64,000 bases of DNA from Bacteroidales bacterium UBA1745 (GTDB lineage Bacteria > Bacteroidota > Bacteroidia > Bacteroidales > UBA932), in the NCBI GenBank assembly GCA_002314885.1, contig DCHT01000028.1, positions 87,415 through 151,414 on the forward strand. The letters run 5' to 3'. Each line of letters begins with the position of its first letter. The first letter of the stretch is position 1. Shown here in pieces: positions 25,912 through 34,547 of the stretch. Made by a program: the position numbers and the translations under genes. The notes under the pieces are model-generated. The model saw only the letters and a list, made by a program, of their open reading frames with translations. It was not told the origin of the DNA and did not search any database.

Positions 25912-27111
25912 CTAGTACATAAGACATTCGTCCAAAGCCTTGCAGATGGCTTCCTTGTCCATCTTCTGGCCTATGAACACGAGTTTCTCCATACGGTCGC
26001 CATAGACAGGATCCCAGTCGCGGCGGAGATTAGGCTCGCGCTCCATCATCTCCATCAGCTGGTCGTGAGGCATAGTGGCGAACCAACGGCCCGCATTGCG
26101 CAGGCTCATCTGCTTGCCAGCCTGCTCGAAGACGTAGCAGACGTCGTATTCGTCTGTGAAATAGCACATTCCCTTGCAGCGGATGACGCTCTTAGGCCAG
26201 TGCTTTGCCACGAAATTGTCGAATTTGTTGATGTCCAGAGGTGCACGGCGACAGTATACGAAAGTACCTATGCCGTATTCCTCTGCCTCGCCCTCATCAT
26301 CGTGGTGGTGGTGATGATGGTGATGTTCGTGATCGTGATCGTGGTCGTCGTCATCATCGTCGTCATCTTCCTCCTCGAGAGGTCCCTCTACGCCCTTGAT
26401 CCAGGCTGCTGAAGTAGCCACCTGATCGAAGTCGAACATTCCGGTGCCCACGATCTTGTCGAGGTCCACATCGCCGTAGTTGCACTCGATGATCTCGGCA
26501 GTCGGCTGGAGGGCCTTGATGATCTCCTTCACGCGTGCAAGCTCGGATGGAGTCACCTCGGCGGCCTTGTTGAGCAGCACGATGTTGCAGAACTCGATCT
26601 GCTGGATGAGCAGGTTCTCTATGTCCTCCTCGTCGATGTTCTCACGCACGAGGGATGCGCCGCTCTGGAATTCGTCCCTCATACGGAGGGCGTCCACCAC
26701 GGTGCAGATGCAGTCCAGCACAGGAATGCCGTCCTGGATGTATTTGTCCTCCATCGTAGGGATGGAGCAGATGGTCTGGGCGATAGGGGCGGGCTCGCAG
26801 ATGCCGCTGGCCTCGATGACGATGTAGTCGAACTTCTTGAGGGCCACGATGTCGTGGAGCTGCTCCACGAGGTCCATCTTGAGGGTGCAGCAGATGCAGC
26901 CGTTCTGGAGAGCCACGAGGCTGTCGTCCTTCTGGCCCACCACGCCACCGGCCTGGATGAGGTCGGCGTCGATGTTGACTTCGCCTATGTCGTTCACGAT
27001 GACCGCGAACTTGAGTCCCTGGCGATTGTTGAGTATCCTATTGAGGAGAGTTGTCTTGCCGCTTCCAAGATAGCCCGTCAGCAGCAGAACCGGTACTTCA
27101 GAAATTTTCAT
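25912..27111 (-). CDS. CobW/COG0523-family G3E GTPase with His/Asp-rich metal-binding loop
   Basis: The 399-residue protein starts with the P-loop GYLGSGKTTLLNRIL. It has the family metal motif CICCTLK (CxCC, near residue 74) and a C-terminal CobW domain (GTFVYCRRAPLDINKFDNFV onward). Between the domains is a low-complexity run of seven aspartates and alternating His/Asp, then eight histidines (about residues 251-275), encoded by GTG/ATG-like repeats at 26290-26375. Such proteins deliver zinc or another metal to client enzymes. No Zur box is visible. The gene ends MY-TAG and is followed by the C26 lipoprotein gene. Confidence 0.9.
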   Translation of the reverse strand: MKISEVPVLLLTGYLGSGKTTLLNRILNNRQGLKFAVIVNDIGEVNIDADLIQAGGVVGQKDDSLVALQNGCICCTLKMDLVEQLHDIVALKKFDYIVIEASGICEPAPIAQTICSIPTMEDKYIQDGIPVLDCICTVVDALRMRDEFQSGASLVRENIDEEDIENLLIQQIEFCNIVLLNKAAEVTPSELARVKEIIKALQPTAEIIECNYGDVDLDKIVGTGMFDFDQVATSAAWIKGVEGPLEEEDDDDDDDDHDHDHEHHHHHHHHDDEGEAEEYGIGTFVYCRRAPLDINKFDNFVAKHWPKSVIRCKGMCYFTDEYDVCYVFEQAGKQMSLRNAGRWFATMPHDQLMEMMEREPNLRRDWDPVYGDRMEKLVFIGQKMDKEAICKALDECLMY

Positions 27112-27117
27112 ATCGAA

Positions 27118-29043
27118 TTATAATACGTCAAATGCAAATATATGGGCCTTTTCGCCGCCCCAGGTCTCGTCCACGACTATGCGGACAGCATCGGTCTGAA
27201 CGGTCTCGAACTTCACGTTGCAGAGCCTCCTGAAGTTGTCGCTGACCTCAGCCACGGTGATCCACTCACCAGCTGCAGGGTTTGCGGCATTGGCCTTGCG
27301 GGCCTTCTTGGTGGTGGCAGGCACACGGACCTGTACCTTGAAGGACTTGGCCATCTCGGACGGCATAGGAACGCGCTCGGTGGTAGCCTCCAGCTTGCGC
27401 ATCCTCTTGCCGCGGACCTTGAAGTCGGAATCGAAGATGAAACGGGCAGCGGAAACGCTGACAGGCTTTGCCCAGGTGTAGGTAAGAGCCACGTCGCCAG
27501 GGGCCGCATACACGCCGTTGTCCTCGCCTTCCCACTCGCGGTCTATGCCGTTGCGCATAGGCTCATTCTCCGCGAGAGTCTTGGCTGAAGCAGTAAGGGA
27601 GGACACCTTTCTCCAGCGATATGGGAGCATACAGTCGTCCTGCTCGAGACGGTCCTGAAGCTCTGCGATATAGTCCTTGCGTATGCCTGCAGGGGTGGTA
27701 TTCTTCTCGATCACCATATTGGCAGCAGTGCCGACAGCCTGGCCGATGAGGGCGCAGGTAGCCATTACGCGGGTGCCGGAGAAGGCCATATGTGAGCAGG
27801 AAATGTCGCGGCCGGCGAACATCAGGTTAGGGACGTTGACGCTGTAGCAGCAGTCGTATGGGATGCCATAGCCCTGAACCACGCTGTATTCGATGGATGC
27901 CAGGCCCTTGTTCATAAAGCCGTTAGGATTGTGGTCGTCGAGGGTCCAGCCGCCGTATGCGATTACGTCCTCGAAGTGGCCGCCTGATACAACGTCGTCC
28001 TGGGTGAGGGTGTGAGGACCCACATAGCGGGTGGACTCACGCTTGCCAGGGATGGCTCCCATCCAGTCGAGGTCGTAGTTCTGGCACTCCTCCACGTTGT
28101 TCTTCATATACTCCCAGATGCCATAGGCGATCTTCTTGAGTTCGAACTGGATCTCGTTCGCGTCCCAGACGCTGTCGAACTTCACGCCTGAGGACTCAAC
28201 CCACCAGAAGTTGTTGTCATTGGCCCTCCAGATGATCTTGTAATTGTATTTCTGGCCCTTGACAGGAGCCTTCGGAGTGTCGTAGTCGAAGTCATCCTTG
28301 GTGAAGTGATATGCCCAGTCAGGAGCCTTGAAAGGATGGTGCTCATCCGTCTTGCGAAGCTGCATCAGGATGGAGTTGCCCATAGTGTTGCTGTTGTCGG
28401 TCTCGTTGGAAGAGTAGGACTCGCCGTAAGTAGTCTTACCCTCGGTACCGCGGCGGAACTGTGCTCCGGAAAGACGGAGAATGCCGTCACCGGTGCAGTC
28501 GAGGAAGAGTTTTCCGGTAATGGTGTAGTTGGTGTAGTTATTCGAGTTCCAGCACTTCACGCCCGCAATCCTGTCACCGTCCATAATCACGTCCTGGACG
28601 GTGGTGTTGAGCAGGAGCTTGATGTTCGGCTCCTCCACCACGGTGGAGTAGATGACGTCATCCCAGAGGGTGTAGCGCTGCAGAGGGTTGTAGTAGAAGT
28701 TGCGGCACTGCATTTCCTCGAGTATGCCGGCTTCCTGGCACTGGTCTTCCTTTACGCCCACGATGCCCATACGCATCTCGCTGGAAGTGTTGCCGCCCAG
28801 CATAGGACGGTCCTGGATGAGTATGACCTTGGAGCCGTGACGGGCTGCGGAAACGGCAGCACACACGCCTGAGAGGCCACCTCCGCATACTACGATCTCG
28901 GTGTCGAAGGAGAGGTCGCGAGTGACGGCGGAGTTCTTGTCGGTGAGCAGATGGTCGTGGATCTGAGCCCTTGCAGGCATTGCGGCAAGGATCGTGGCAG
29001 CGCCCAAAACGGCAGCAGCGGCTTTGCGGATGAGTGATTTCAT
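27118..29043 (-). CDS. secreted FAD-dependent oxidoreductase (FAD_oxidored family) with C-terminal jelly-roll-like domain
   Basis: A 641-residue protein with a signal peptide ending in MPARAQ. The FAD motif is VVCGGGLSGVCAAVSAARHG, followed by DRPMLGGNTSSEMRMG, FLDCTGDGILRLSGAQFRRG and FAGRDISCSHMAFSGTRVMATCA, all typical of PF12831-type proteins. Residues from about 500 form a separate beta-rich domain like a discoidin/galactose-binding module (YTWAKPVSVSAARFIFDSDF...). The start at MKSLIRK is supported by the -7 element at 29068-29075, which rules out the earlier in-frame ATG at 29070. The substrate is unknown. A paralogue lies at 60344-62209 with the extra domain at the other end. Confidence 0.83.
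   Translation of the reverse strand: MKSLIRKAAAAVLGAATILAAMPARAQIHDHLLTDKNSAVTRDLSFDTEIVVCGGGLSGVCAAVSAARHGSKVILIQDRPMLGGNTSSEMRMGIVGVKEDQCQEAGILEEMQCRNFYYNPLQRYTLWDDVIYSTVVEEPNIKLLLNTTVQDVIMDGDRIAGVKCWNSNNYTNYTITGKLFLDCTGDGILRLSGAQFRRGTEGKTTYGESYSSNETDNSNTMGNSILMQLRKTDEHHPFKAPDWAYHFTKDDFDYDTPKAPVKGQKYNYKIIWRANDNNFWWVESSGVKFDSVWDANEIQFELKKIAYGIWEYMKNNVEECQNYDLDWMGAIPGKRESTRYVGPHTLTQDDVVSGGHFEDVIAYGGWTLDDHNPNGFMNKGLASIEYSVVQGYGIPYDCCYSVNVPNLMFAGRDISCSHMAFSGTRVMATCALIGQAVGTAANMVIEKNTTPAGIRKDYIAELQDRLEQDDCMLPYRWRKVSSLTASAKTLAENEPMRNGIDREWEGEDNGVYAAPGDVALTYTWAKPVSVSAARFIFDSDFKVRGKRMRKLEATTERVPMPSEMAKSFKVQVRVPATTKKARKANAANPAAGEWITVAEVSDNFRRLCNVKFETVQTDAVRIVVDETWGGEKAHIFAFDVL
27135..27142 (-). promoter_or_regulatory. 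possible -7 element for the CobW gene
   Basis: Plus-strand CAAATATA reads TATATTTG on the minus strand. It lies inside the last codons of the upstream FAD oxidoreductase gene, 24 bases before the CobW start, so CobW may have its own promoter. Confidence 0.45.
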
Positions 29044-29067
29044 TTTATCCATTTTAATATAGGTAAG

Positions 29068-29075
29068 CAAAGTTA
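29068..29075 (-). promoter_or_regulatory. -7 element for the FAD oxidoreductase gene
   Basis: Plus-strand CAAAGTTA reads TAACTTTG on the minus strand, an exact TAnnTTTG match 24 bases before the chosen start. Confidence 0.6.
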
Positions 29076-29109
29076 ATGCTTATAATTCAATCTTAGTACA
29101 GAAATTTCA

Positions 29110-29117
29110 TATCTTTG
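29110..29117 (+). promoter_or_regulatory. -7 element for the OMP / nucleotidase / cyclase operon
   Basis: TATCTTTG fits TAnnTTTG but sits only 8 bases before the ATG at 29126. The transcript would be nearly leaderless, or translation may begin further in. Confidence 0.5.
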
Positions 29118-29125
29118 CGTCATCT

Positions 29126-30280
29126 ATGAAAAGAGTCATTGCGACATATCTGCTGGCACTTGTCTGCGTCCTTTCCACGGCGCAGGTGCGTTTTGACTAC
29201 AATGTCTCCACCGAGACGCTGTTCGACAACCGCGAATGCGACAAACAGGGCAATCTCTACACCAATTCCTGCACCATCTTCGGCACCAACGTCATTCCCG
29301 AAGTAGGTCTGCGCGCAACCACGGGCAGCGAAGACGGAGGCTATGGGGCAAAAGGTCTCGCATACCACCATTTTATGGTCGGCGTAGAACTCCAGAAGGA
29401 CTTCGGTTCAAAGCAGAAGATAGGCGACGTGTTCAAGGAACTGACCATCTACTACAACCTCGAGAAGCAGATCAGCCCAAAATGCAAGTTCGAGATGACC
29501 GCCGGAATTATGCCGCGCAGCTACAGCCGCGAGGAATACAGCGAAGTCTTCTACAGCGACTCCATACGCTTCTACGACACCAATTACGAAGGTCTGATCT
29601 TCCGCTTCGAACGTCCGAAATCGGCCTTTGAACTGGGCTGCGACTGGATGGGACAGTTCGACAAAGGCAGCCGCGAGCGCTTTATGCTCTTCAGTGCCGG
29701 CCACGGGGACCCTCTCCCCTGGCTCAGGCTGGGATACAGCGGATATATGTTCCATTTTGCTAACAGCTATGAAGTCCGCGGAGTCGTGGACAACGCCATC
29801 TTCAACCCTTATGCGAAATTCGACCTTGCGTGCATAGTGCCGATGCAGGAACTGTCCGCAAAACTGGGATATATCATCGCCTATCAGAGAGACCGCATCA
29901 ATATGCCTCACGCCACGCTGCCTATGGGCGGTGAACTCGTGACCGTGGCCCGCAAATGGAACGTAAGCATCAAGAATACGCTCTACTTCGGCCAGGACCT
30001 GATGCCTTTGTACAACTGCAAGGACGCAGGCGGCTACAAATACGGCAACGTCCTCTACTACGGCGACCCTCACTACCGCGTCCGTCCGAACGGCGAAGCC
30101 GCCACCACACCGGCAGTGATGGACCACGTGGAAGCATTCTGGGAGCCGCACATTGCTCCCGGACTCGACTTGAAAGTGGGCGCAATCTTCTACTTTAACA
30201 AGGGTTACAGCGGCAGCTGTCAGATAATTTCCGTCAAGTTCGACCTCCACACTCTCCTGAAAGAATTAAACAAGCGATAA
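29126..30280 (+). CDS. predicted outer-membrane beta-barrel protein of unknown function
   Basis: The 384 residues start with a signal peptide (MKRVIATYLLALVCVLSTAQ). The rest is rich in alternating aromatic strands such as LAYHHFMVGVELQKDF, LTIYYNLEKQI, LRLGYSGYMFHF and LDLKVGAIFYFNKG, as expected for a barrel. It does not end in the classical terminal phenylalanine. I do not recognise the family. Its stop overlaps the start of the 5'-nucleotidase gene (TAATG), so the two are coupled and a role in nucleotide or phosphate-ester handling is possible. Confidence 0.7.
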   Translation: MKRVIATYLLALVCVLSTAQVRFDYNVSTETLFDNRECDKQGNLYTNSCTIFGTNVIPEVGLRATTGSEDGGYGAKGLAYHHFMVGVELQKDFGSKQKIGDVFKELTIYYNLEKQISPKCKFEMTAGIMPRSYSREEYSEVFYSDSIRFYDTNYEGLIFRFERPKSAFELGCDWMGQFDKGSRERFMLFSAGHGDPLPWLRLGYSGYMFHFANSYEVRGVVDNAIFNPYAKFDLACIVPMQELSAKLGYIIAYQRDRINMPHATLPMGGELVTVARKWNVSIKNTLYFGQDLMPLYNCKDAGGYKYGNVLYYGDPHYRVRPNGEAATTPAVMDHVEAFWEPHIAPGLDLKVGAIFYFNKGYSGSCQIISVKFDLHTLLKELNKR

Positions 30281-32070
30281 TGAGAAAGATCAACATTATG
30301 GCACTTCTGTCCTTTGCAACAGCCCTTTGCAGCTGCGGAGGCAACTCTCCGAAAGTCCCTGCAGCCCAGGACGGAGAATACACCATCGACATCTTCGCCA
30401 CAAACGACATCCACGGCAGGTATTTCGACTCCCTCTATATTGGGAACCAGACCAAATCCTCCCTGCTCGCAGTAAGCGAATATATGAACGGCGTCCGCGA
30501 GGAACTCGGCGAGGACAAGGTCGTCCTGCTCGATGCCGGAGACTTCCTTCAGGGCGACAATGCAGCCTACTATTTCAACTATATAGACACCGAAACGGAG
30601 CACCTCTATGCCCGTATGGCGAAGTATATGAAGTACGACGCCGTAGTGGTGGGCAACCACGACATAGAGGCCGGACACGCCGTCTATGACAGGATGAAGA
30701 AGGAACTCAGTATGCCTTTCCTGGCAGCCAACGCCGTGCGCGACAACAATGGGAAAGCCTATTTCCAGGAGTACACCATTCTTCAGAAAAACGGCCTCAA
30801 AGTGGCTGTGATCGGCTTTACGAACCCGAATATGAAGGGCTGGCTCTCACCTGAAATCTGGTCCGGTATGACTTTCACCGACCTGATGGAATGCGCCCAG
30901 GGCGTGGTGGACAAAGTCATTGCAAAGGAGAATCCTCAGGTGGTCATCGTGGCCACGCACTCCGGTTCCGGAGCGGGCGACGGTTCCTCCCTCGAAAGCC
31001 AGGGACGCGACCTGCTCTACTCCCTCAAGGGCGTGGATTTCCTCATCTGTGCACACGACCACAGGCCTTACGTGGAGCAGAAGGACGGTATGGTGCTCCT
31101 GAATTCAGGCAGCCACTGCCGCAACCTCAGCCACGGCAAGATAACCGTCACTATGAAGGACGGGGCAGTAGAGTCCAAGAGCATCTACGGCGACCTCGTG
31201 ACCATTGACAAAGACAAGGTCGACACCACTATGCGCGAAGCCTTCAGGGCCGATTACGAGGCCGTGAAAGCCTTCACTCTCCAGGAAGTCGGCCGTCTCG
31301 ATATGCCTCTTTCAACCAGGGACGCCTATATCGGAATGAGCGACTATATGAACCTCATCCACACCATAGGCCTGAGCTGCGAACCGGCCCAATTGTCCTT
31401 CGCCGCACCGCTCACTTTCAACGGATACGTCAATGAAGGCACGCTCATCTACAACGACCTGTTCACCATCTATCCGTATGAGAATCAGCTCTTTGTGGTC
31501 CGTATGACAGGCAGGCAGATCCTCAAGTACCTTGAATATTCCTACGAGCAGTGGATACAGACCGTGAAGCCTTCCGACAAGGGTGCTCACATCCTGAGAA
31601 TAGCCCCTCGCGACGATCCGAGAACCGGTTCCAGCGGCTGGTCCTTCACCGAAAGGTCCTATAATTTCGACTCGATGGCAGGTGCATACTACACCGTTGA
31701 CATCACCAAGCCGTACGGGGACAGGGTGGACATTACGCGACTTGCCGACGGCAGCGAATTCGACCCTGCCGACACCTATTGCGTGGCTATGACCTCCTAC
31801 CGTGCCAGCGGTGGCGGAGACATTATGAAGGAAGGTGCAGGCATCGACACCGACAACATAGATGAAATCGTCGAAGCACGCTATCCTGAGATACGCGAAC
31901 TCATCTATGAGTACCTCAAGAACCATCTTGACATCGACGGCAACATCGCCTCCGTCACTTCCGAGGAACTTTCACAGCCTGCAGTGGTAGGCGAATGGAA
32001 GTTCGTCCCTGAAGACCTCGCCAAGCCGCTGCTCGAGAATGACATCAACCTCTTATTCCCGAAACGATGA
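30280..32070 (+). CDS. 5'-nucleotidase / 2',3'-cyclic phosphodiesterase-type lipoprotein
   Basis: The 596-residue protein has a lipobox ending in LCSC (cysteine 19). Metallophosphatase motifs are clear: ATNDIHGRYFDS, LDAGDFLQGDN, VVGNHDIEAG, VATHSGSG and CAHDHRPYVE. A C-terminal 5'-nucleotidase domain follows (LIYNDLFTIYPYENQLFVVRMTGRQILKYLEYS, with the ASGGGD-type loop YRASGGGD). UshA/CpdB-like enzymes release phosphate from extracellular nucleotides. It overlaps the barrel gene by one base and the cyclase gene by four bases (ATGA), giving a tightly coupled three-gene operon. Confidence 0.93.
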   Translation: MRKINIMALLSFATALCSCGGNSPKVPAAQDGEYTIDIFATNDIHGRYFDSLYIGNQTKSSLLAVSEYMNGVREELGEDKVVLLDAGDFLQGDNAAYYFNYIDTETEHLYARMAKYMKYDAVVVGNHDIEAGHAVYDRMKKELSMPFLAANAVRDNNGKAYFQEYTILQKNGLKVAVIGFTNPNMKGWLSPEIWSGMTFTDLMECAQGVVDKVIAKENPQVVIVATHSGSGAGDGSSLESQGRDLLYSLKGVDFLICAHDHRPYVEQKDGMVLLNSGSHCRNLSHGKITVTMKDGAVESKSIYGDLVTIDKDKVDTTMREAFRADYEAVKAFTLQEVGRLDMPLSTRDAYIGMSDYMNLIHTIGLSCEPAQLSFAAPLTFNGYVNEGTLIYNDLFTIYPYENQLFVVRMTGRQILKYLEYSYEQWIQTVKPSDKGAHILRIAPRDDPRTGSSGWSFTERSYNFDSMAGAYYTVDITKPYGDRVDITRLADGSEFDPADTYCVAMTSYRASGGGDIMKEGAGIDTDNIDEIVEARYPEIRELIYEYLKNHLDIDGNIASVTSEELSQPAVVGEWKFVPEDLAKPLLENDINLLFPKR

Positions 32071-32825
32071 GAAAATCCTCCATACTCCTGGCCGCTGCAC
32101 TCTGCCTTCTGGTATCCTGCGGCGGCGGAAAGGTCAAGCGCCTCAAAGCCGAGGTGGTGGCCGAATATCCTCACGATTCCCTCTCCTACACCCAGGGTCT
32201 CTTCTTCAACGACGGAAGGCTCTATGAGAGCACTGGTCTCAACGGCAGTTCCACTCTCCGCGAGGTGAATCTCCAGAGCGGAGAGGCGATTCAGAGAGTC
32301 GACTTCGACCGCAGATACTTCGTCGAAGGCTGCGTCCCTGTAGGCGACGAAATATATGTGATGACCTGGCAGAACGGAGTCATTTTCAAATATGGGCTGG
32401 ACAGCCTCAACTTCATCAGCGAGGGAGATTATCCACGCGAAGGATGGGGCATCACCACCGACGGAAACCACCTCTATGCCAGTGACGGCAGCGCACATAT
32501 CTACGTGATGGACAAGGACTTGAAGCTCCAGCGCAAGCTCACGGTGAAGAACGACGGAAAGCTGGTTCGCTGGCTCAACGAACTCGAATGGATAGACGGG
32601 AAGATCTGGGCAAACGTCTATTGCACCAATGCCATCGTGGTCATCGATCCGAAGAGCGGCGAGGTCTGTCAGATCATCGACTGCTCCGGCATATATCCGC
32701 AGAAAAACCGCCGTCCCGAAGATGACGTGCTCAATGGAATAGCAGTCAACCCGCAGGACGGCAGAATCTATGTTACCGGCAAGAACTGGCCGAAGTTATA
32801 CGAGATCAGGCTCGTGAAGCCTTGA
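32067..32825 (+). CDS. glutaminyl-peptide cyclotransferase (glutamine cyclotransferase) lipoprotein
   Basis: A 252-residue lipoprotein (lipobox LVSC, cysteine 18) of the beta-propeller glutamine cyclotransferase family. SYTQGLFFNDGRLYESTGLNG is the family's opening signature, and FVEGCVPVGDEIYVMTWQNGV, REGWGITTDGNHLYASDGS and NELEWIDGKIWANVY mark further blades. It converts N-terminal glutamine to pyroglutamate on exported proteins; in Bacteroidetes many lipoproteins and SusC/D proteins expose such residues. Its end overlaps the end of the convergent pyrG gene by 20 bases. Confidence 0.93.
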   Translation: MRKSSILLAAALCLLVSCGGGKVKRLKAEVVAEYPHDSLSYTQGLFFNDGRLYESTGLNGSSTLREVNLQSGEAIQRVDFDRRYFVEGCVPVGDEIYVMTWQNGVIFKYGLDSLNFISEGDYPREGWGITTDGNHLYASDGSAHIYVMDKDLKLQRKLTVKNDGKLVRWLNELEWIDGKIWANVYCTNAIVVIDPKSGEVCQIIDCSGIYPQKNRRPEDDVLNGIAVNPQDGRIYVTGKNWPKLYEIRLVKP

Positions 32826-34422
32826 ACTCCTTCGCAGCCTTGATGAAGCCCACAAAGACAGGCTGAGGATTGATAGGGGTGCTCTTGAGTTCCGGATGGA
32901 ACTGAACTCCGATGAAGAACGGGTGGGCCGGGATCTCCACGATCTCCACGAGACCTGTGTCCGGATTCTTTCCGGTGGCCTTCATACCGGCAGCCTCCAT
33001 CTCCTCGAGATAGGCATTGTTGAATTCATAGCGATGGCGATGACGCTCGGAAATGAGGTTGTCGCCATAAATCTTTTCAGCGAGAGAACCCTTCTGCAGA
33101 TAGCAGGCGTAGGCACCCAGACGCATTGTTCCACCCTTGATAGTGGTGCTCTTCTGATCTTCCATAAGGTCGATTACAGGGGCGCTGGTGGCAGGATTCA
33201 TCTCGGTTGAGATGGCATCCTTGTAGCCGAGCACATCGCGGGCGAACTCCACAACTGCCATCTGCATACCGAGGCAGATTCCGAAGAAAGGCACATTGTG
33301 CTCACGGGCGTAGCGGACGGCGAGTATCTTGCCCTCGATGCCCCTCTCACCGAAGCCTGGAGCCACGAGGATGCCGTCCATTCCGGCGAGTTTCTCCTCC
33401 ACGTTGGATGCGTCCACATATTCGCTGTGGATGGAATGCACATTGACCTTGCATTCATTGGCGGCACCAGCGTGCACGAAGGATTCGAGTATGGACTTAT
33501 ATGCGTCCTGAAGCTCGACATACTTGCCCACGAGGGCGATGTTCACTTCAGATTTAGGGTTCTGGAGGCGGTTCAGGAAGTCGCACCAGTCATCGAGCTT
33601 CGGAGCTGGTACATTCTTCATTCCAAGGTGCTCGAGGACCATTTCGTCGAGACCTTCTTCCTTCATATTGAGCGGCACCTGATAGATGGACCAGGCGTCT
33701 ATGGACTGGATTACGTGACCGGCCCTGACATTGCAGAAGAGGGCTACCTTGCGGCGCAGTTCCGGGGAAAGAGGCTGCTCCGTACGGCAGACGATGATGT
33801 CGGGATGTACACCGGCCTGCTGCAGCATCTGCACTGAGTGCTGGGTAGGCTTGGTCTTGAGTTCCTTGGCTGCGCGGAGATAAGGTACCAAGGTGAGGTG
33901 AATGGTGGTGAGGTCCTCTTCAGGGAGTTCCCATTGGAGCTGACGGACGGCCTCCACAAACGGCTGGGATTCCATATCGCCCACGGTGCCTCCGATCTCG
34001 GTGATCACGATGTCATACTTGCCGGTTTTGCCCAGCAGAAGCATCCTGCGCTTGATTTCGTCGGTGATGTGAGGGACGATCTGCACTGTCTTGCCAAGAT
34101 ATGCGCCTTCACGCTCCTTGCTGATTACGGTGTGATAAATCTTTCCCGTGGTCACATTGTTGGCCTTGGAGGTGTGCACGCCGAGAAAGCGCTCGTAATG
34201 GCCCAGGTCAAGGTCGGTCTCGGCACCGTCGTCCGTCACATAGCACTCGCCGTGCTCATACGGATTGAGGGTACCCGGATCGATGTTGATGTAAGGGTCG
34301 AATTTCTGGATGGTTACGCGGAGACCGCGAGACTGGAGCAATTTGGCCAGAGAGGCCGCAATGATACCTTTTCCTAAAGAGGAGGCAACGCCTCCGGAAA
34401 CAAAGACATACTTGGTATTCAT
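32806..34422 (-). CDS. pyrG: CTP synthase
   Basis: A protein of about 538 residues with both CTP synthase domains. The N-terminal synthetase shows MNTKYVFVSGGVASSLGKG, DPYINIDPGTLNPYEHGE and TEIGGTVGDMES. The C-terminal class I glutaminase has the nucleophile GICLGMQ and FHPELKSTPI. It makes CTP from UTP, glutamine and ATP. I start at MNTKYVF (34422); an ATG three codons upstream is also possible. A full promoter lies upstream: TTTG (34480-34483), 21 bases, TAACTTTG (34451-34458), minus strand. It overlaps the 3' end of the cyclotransferase gene. Confidence 0.97.
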   Translation of the reverse strand: MNTKYVFVSGGVASSLGKGIIAASLAKLLQSRGLRVTIQKFDPYINIDPGTLNPYEHGECYVTDDGAETDLDLGHYERFLGVHTSKANNVTTGKIYHTVISKEREGAYLGKTVQIVPHITDEIKRRMLLLGKTGKYDIVITEIGGTVGDMESQPFVEAVRQLQWELPEEDLTTIHLTLVPYLRAAKELKTKPTQHSVQMLQQAGVHPDIIVCRTEQPLSPELRRKVALFCNVRAGHVIQSIDAWSIYQVPLNMKEEGLDEMVLEHLGMKNVPAPKLDDWCDFLNRLQNPKSEVNIALVGKYVELQDAYKSILESFVHAGAANECKVNVHSIHSEYVDASNVEEKLAGMDGILVAPGFGERGIEGKILAVRYAREHNVPFFGICLGMQMAVVEFARDVLGYKDAISTEMNPATSAPVIDLMEDQKSTTIKGGTMRLGAYACYLQKGSLAEKIYGDNLISERHRHRYEFNNAYLEEMEAAGMKATGKNPDTGLVEIVEIPAHPFFIGVQFHPELKSTPINPQPVFVGFIKAAKEFKASRA

Positions 34423-34450
34423 CCCGTTCATTTGTTAAATTCACGGGATT

Positions 34451-34483
34451 CAAAGTTAAGTATTTTTTCGTATTCGCAACAAA
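34451..34483 (-). promoter_or_regulatory. complete Bacteroidetes promoter for pyrG (-33/-7)
   Basis: On the minus strand TTTG (34483-34480) and TAACTTTG (34458-34451) stand 21 bases apart, which fits the -33/-7 layout. The ATG is 28 bases downstream of the -7 element. Confidence 0.72.
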
Positions 34484-34508
34484 AAAAACCGAATAAAAAA
34501 AGATTTGC

Positions 34509-34516
34509 TACCTTTG
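34509..34516 (+). promoter_or_regulatory. -7 element for the steroid-reductase-like gene pair
   Basis: TACCTTTG fits TAnnTTTG and is 31 bases before the ATG at 34548. No matching -33 TTTG is seen in the A-rich stretch upstream. Confidence 0.6.
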
Positions 34517-34547
34517 CACGTCCTATATAAATTAAGGAAAGACTTTG

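Noticed and set aside
26290..26375. GTG/ATG/GTC-rich low-complexity DNA as a microsatellite or mobile repeat
   Set aside because: It is the coding strand complement of the His/Asp-rich metal-binding loop of the CobW protein and stays in frame.
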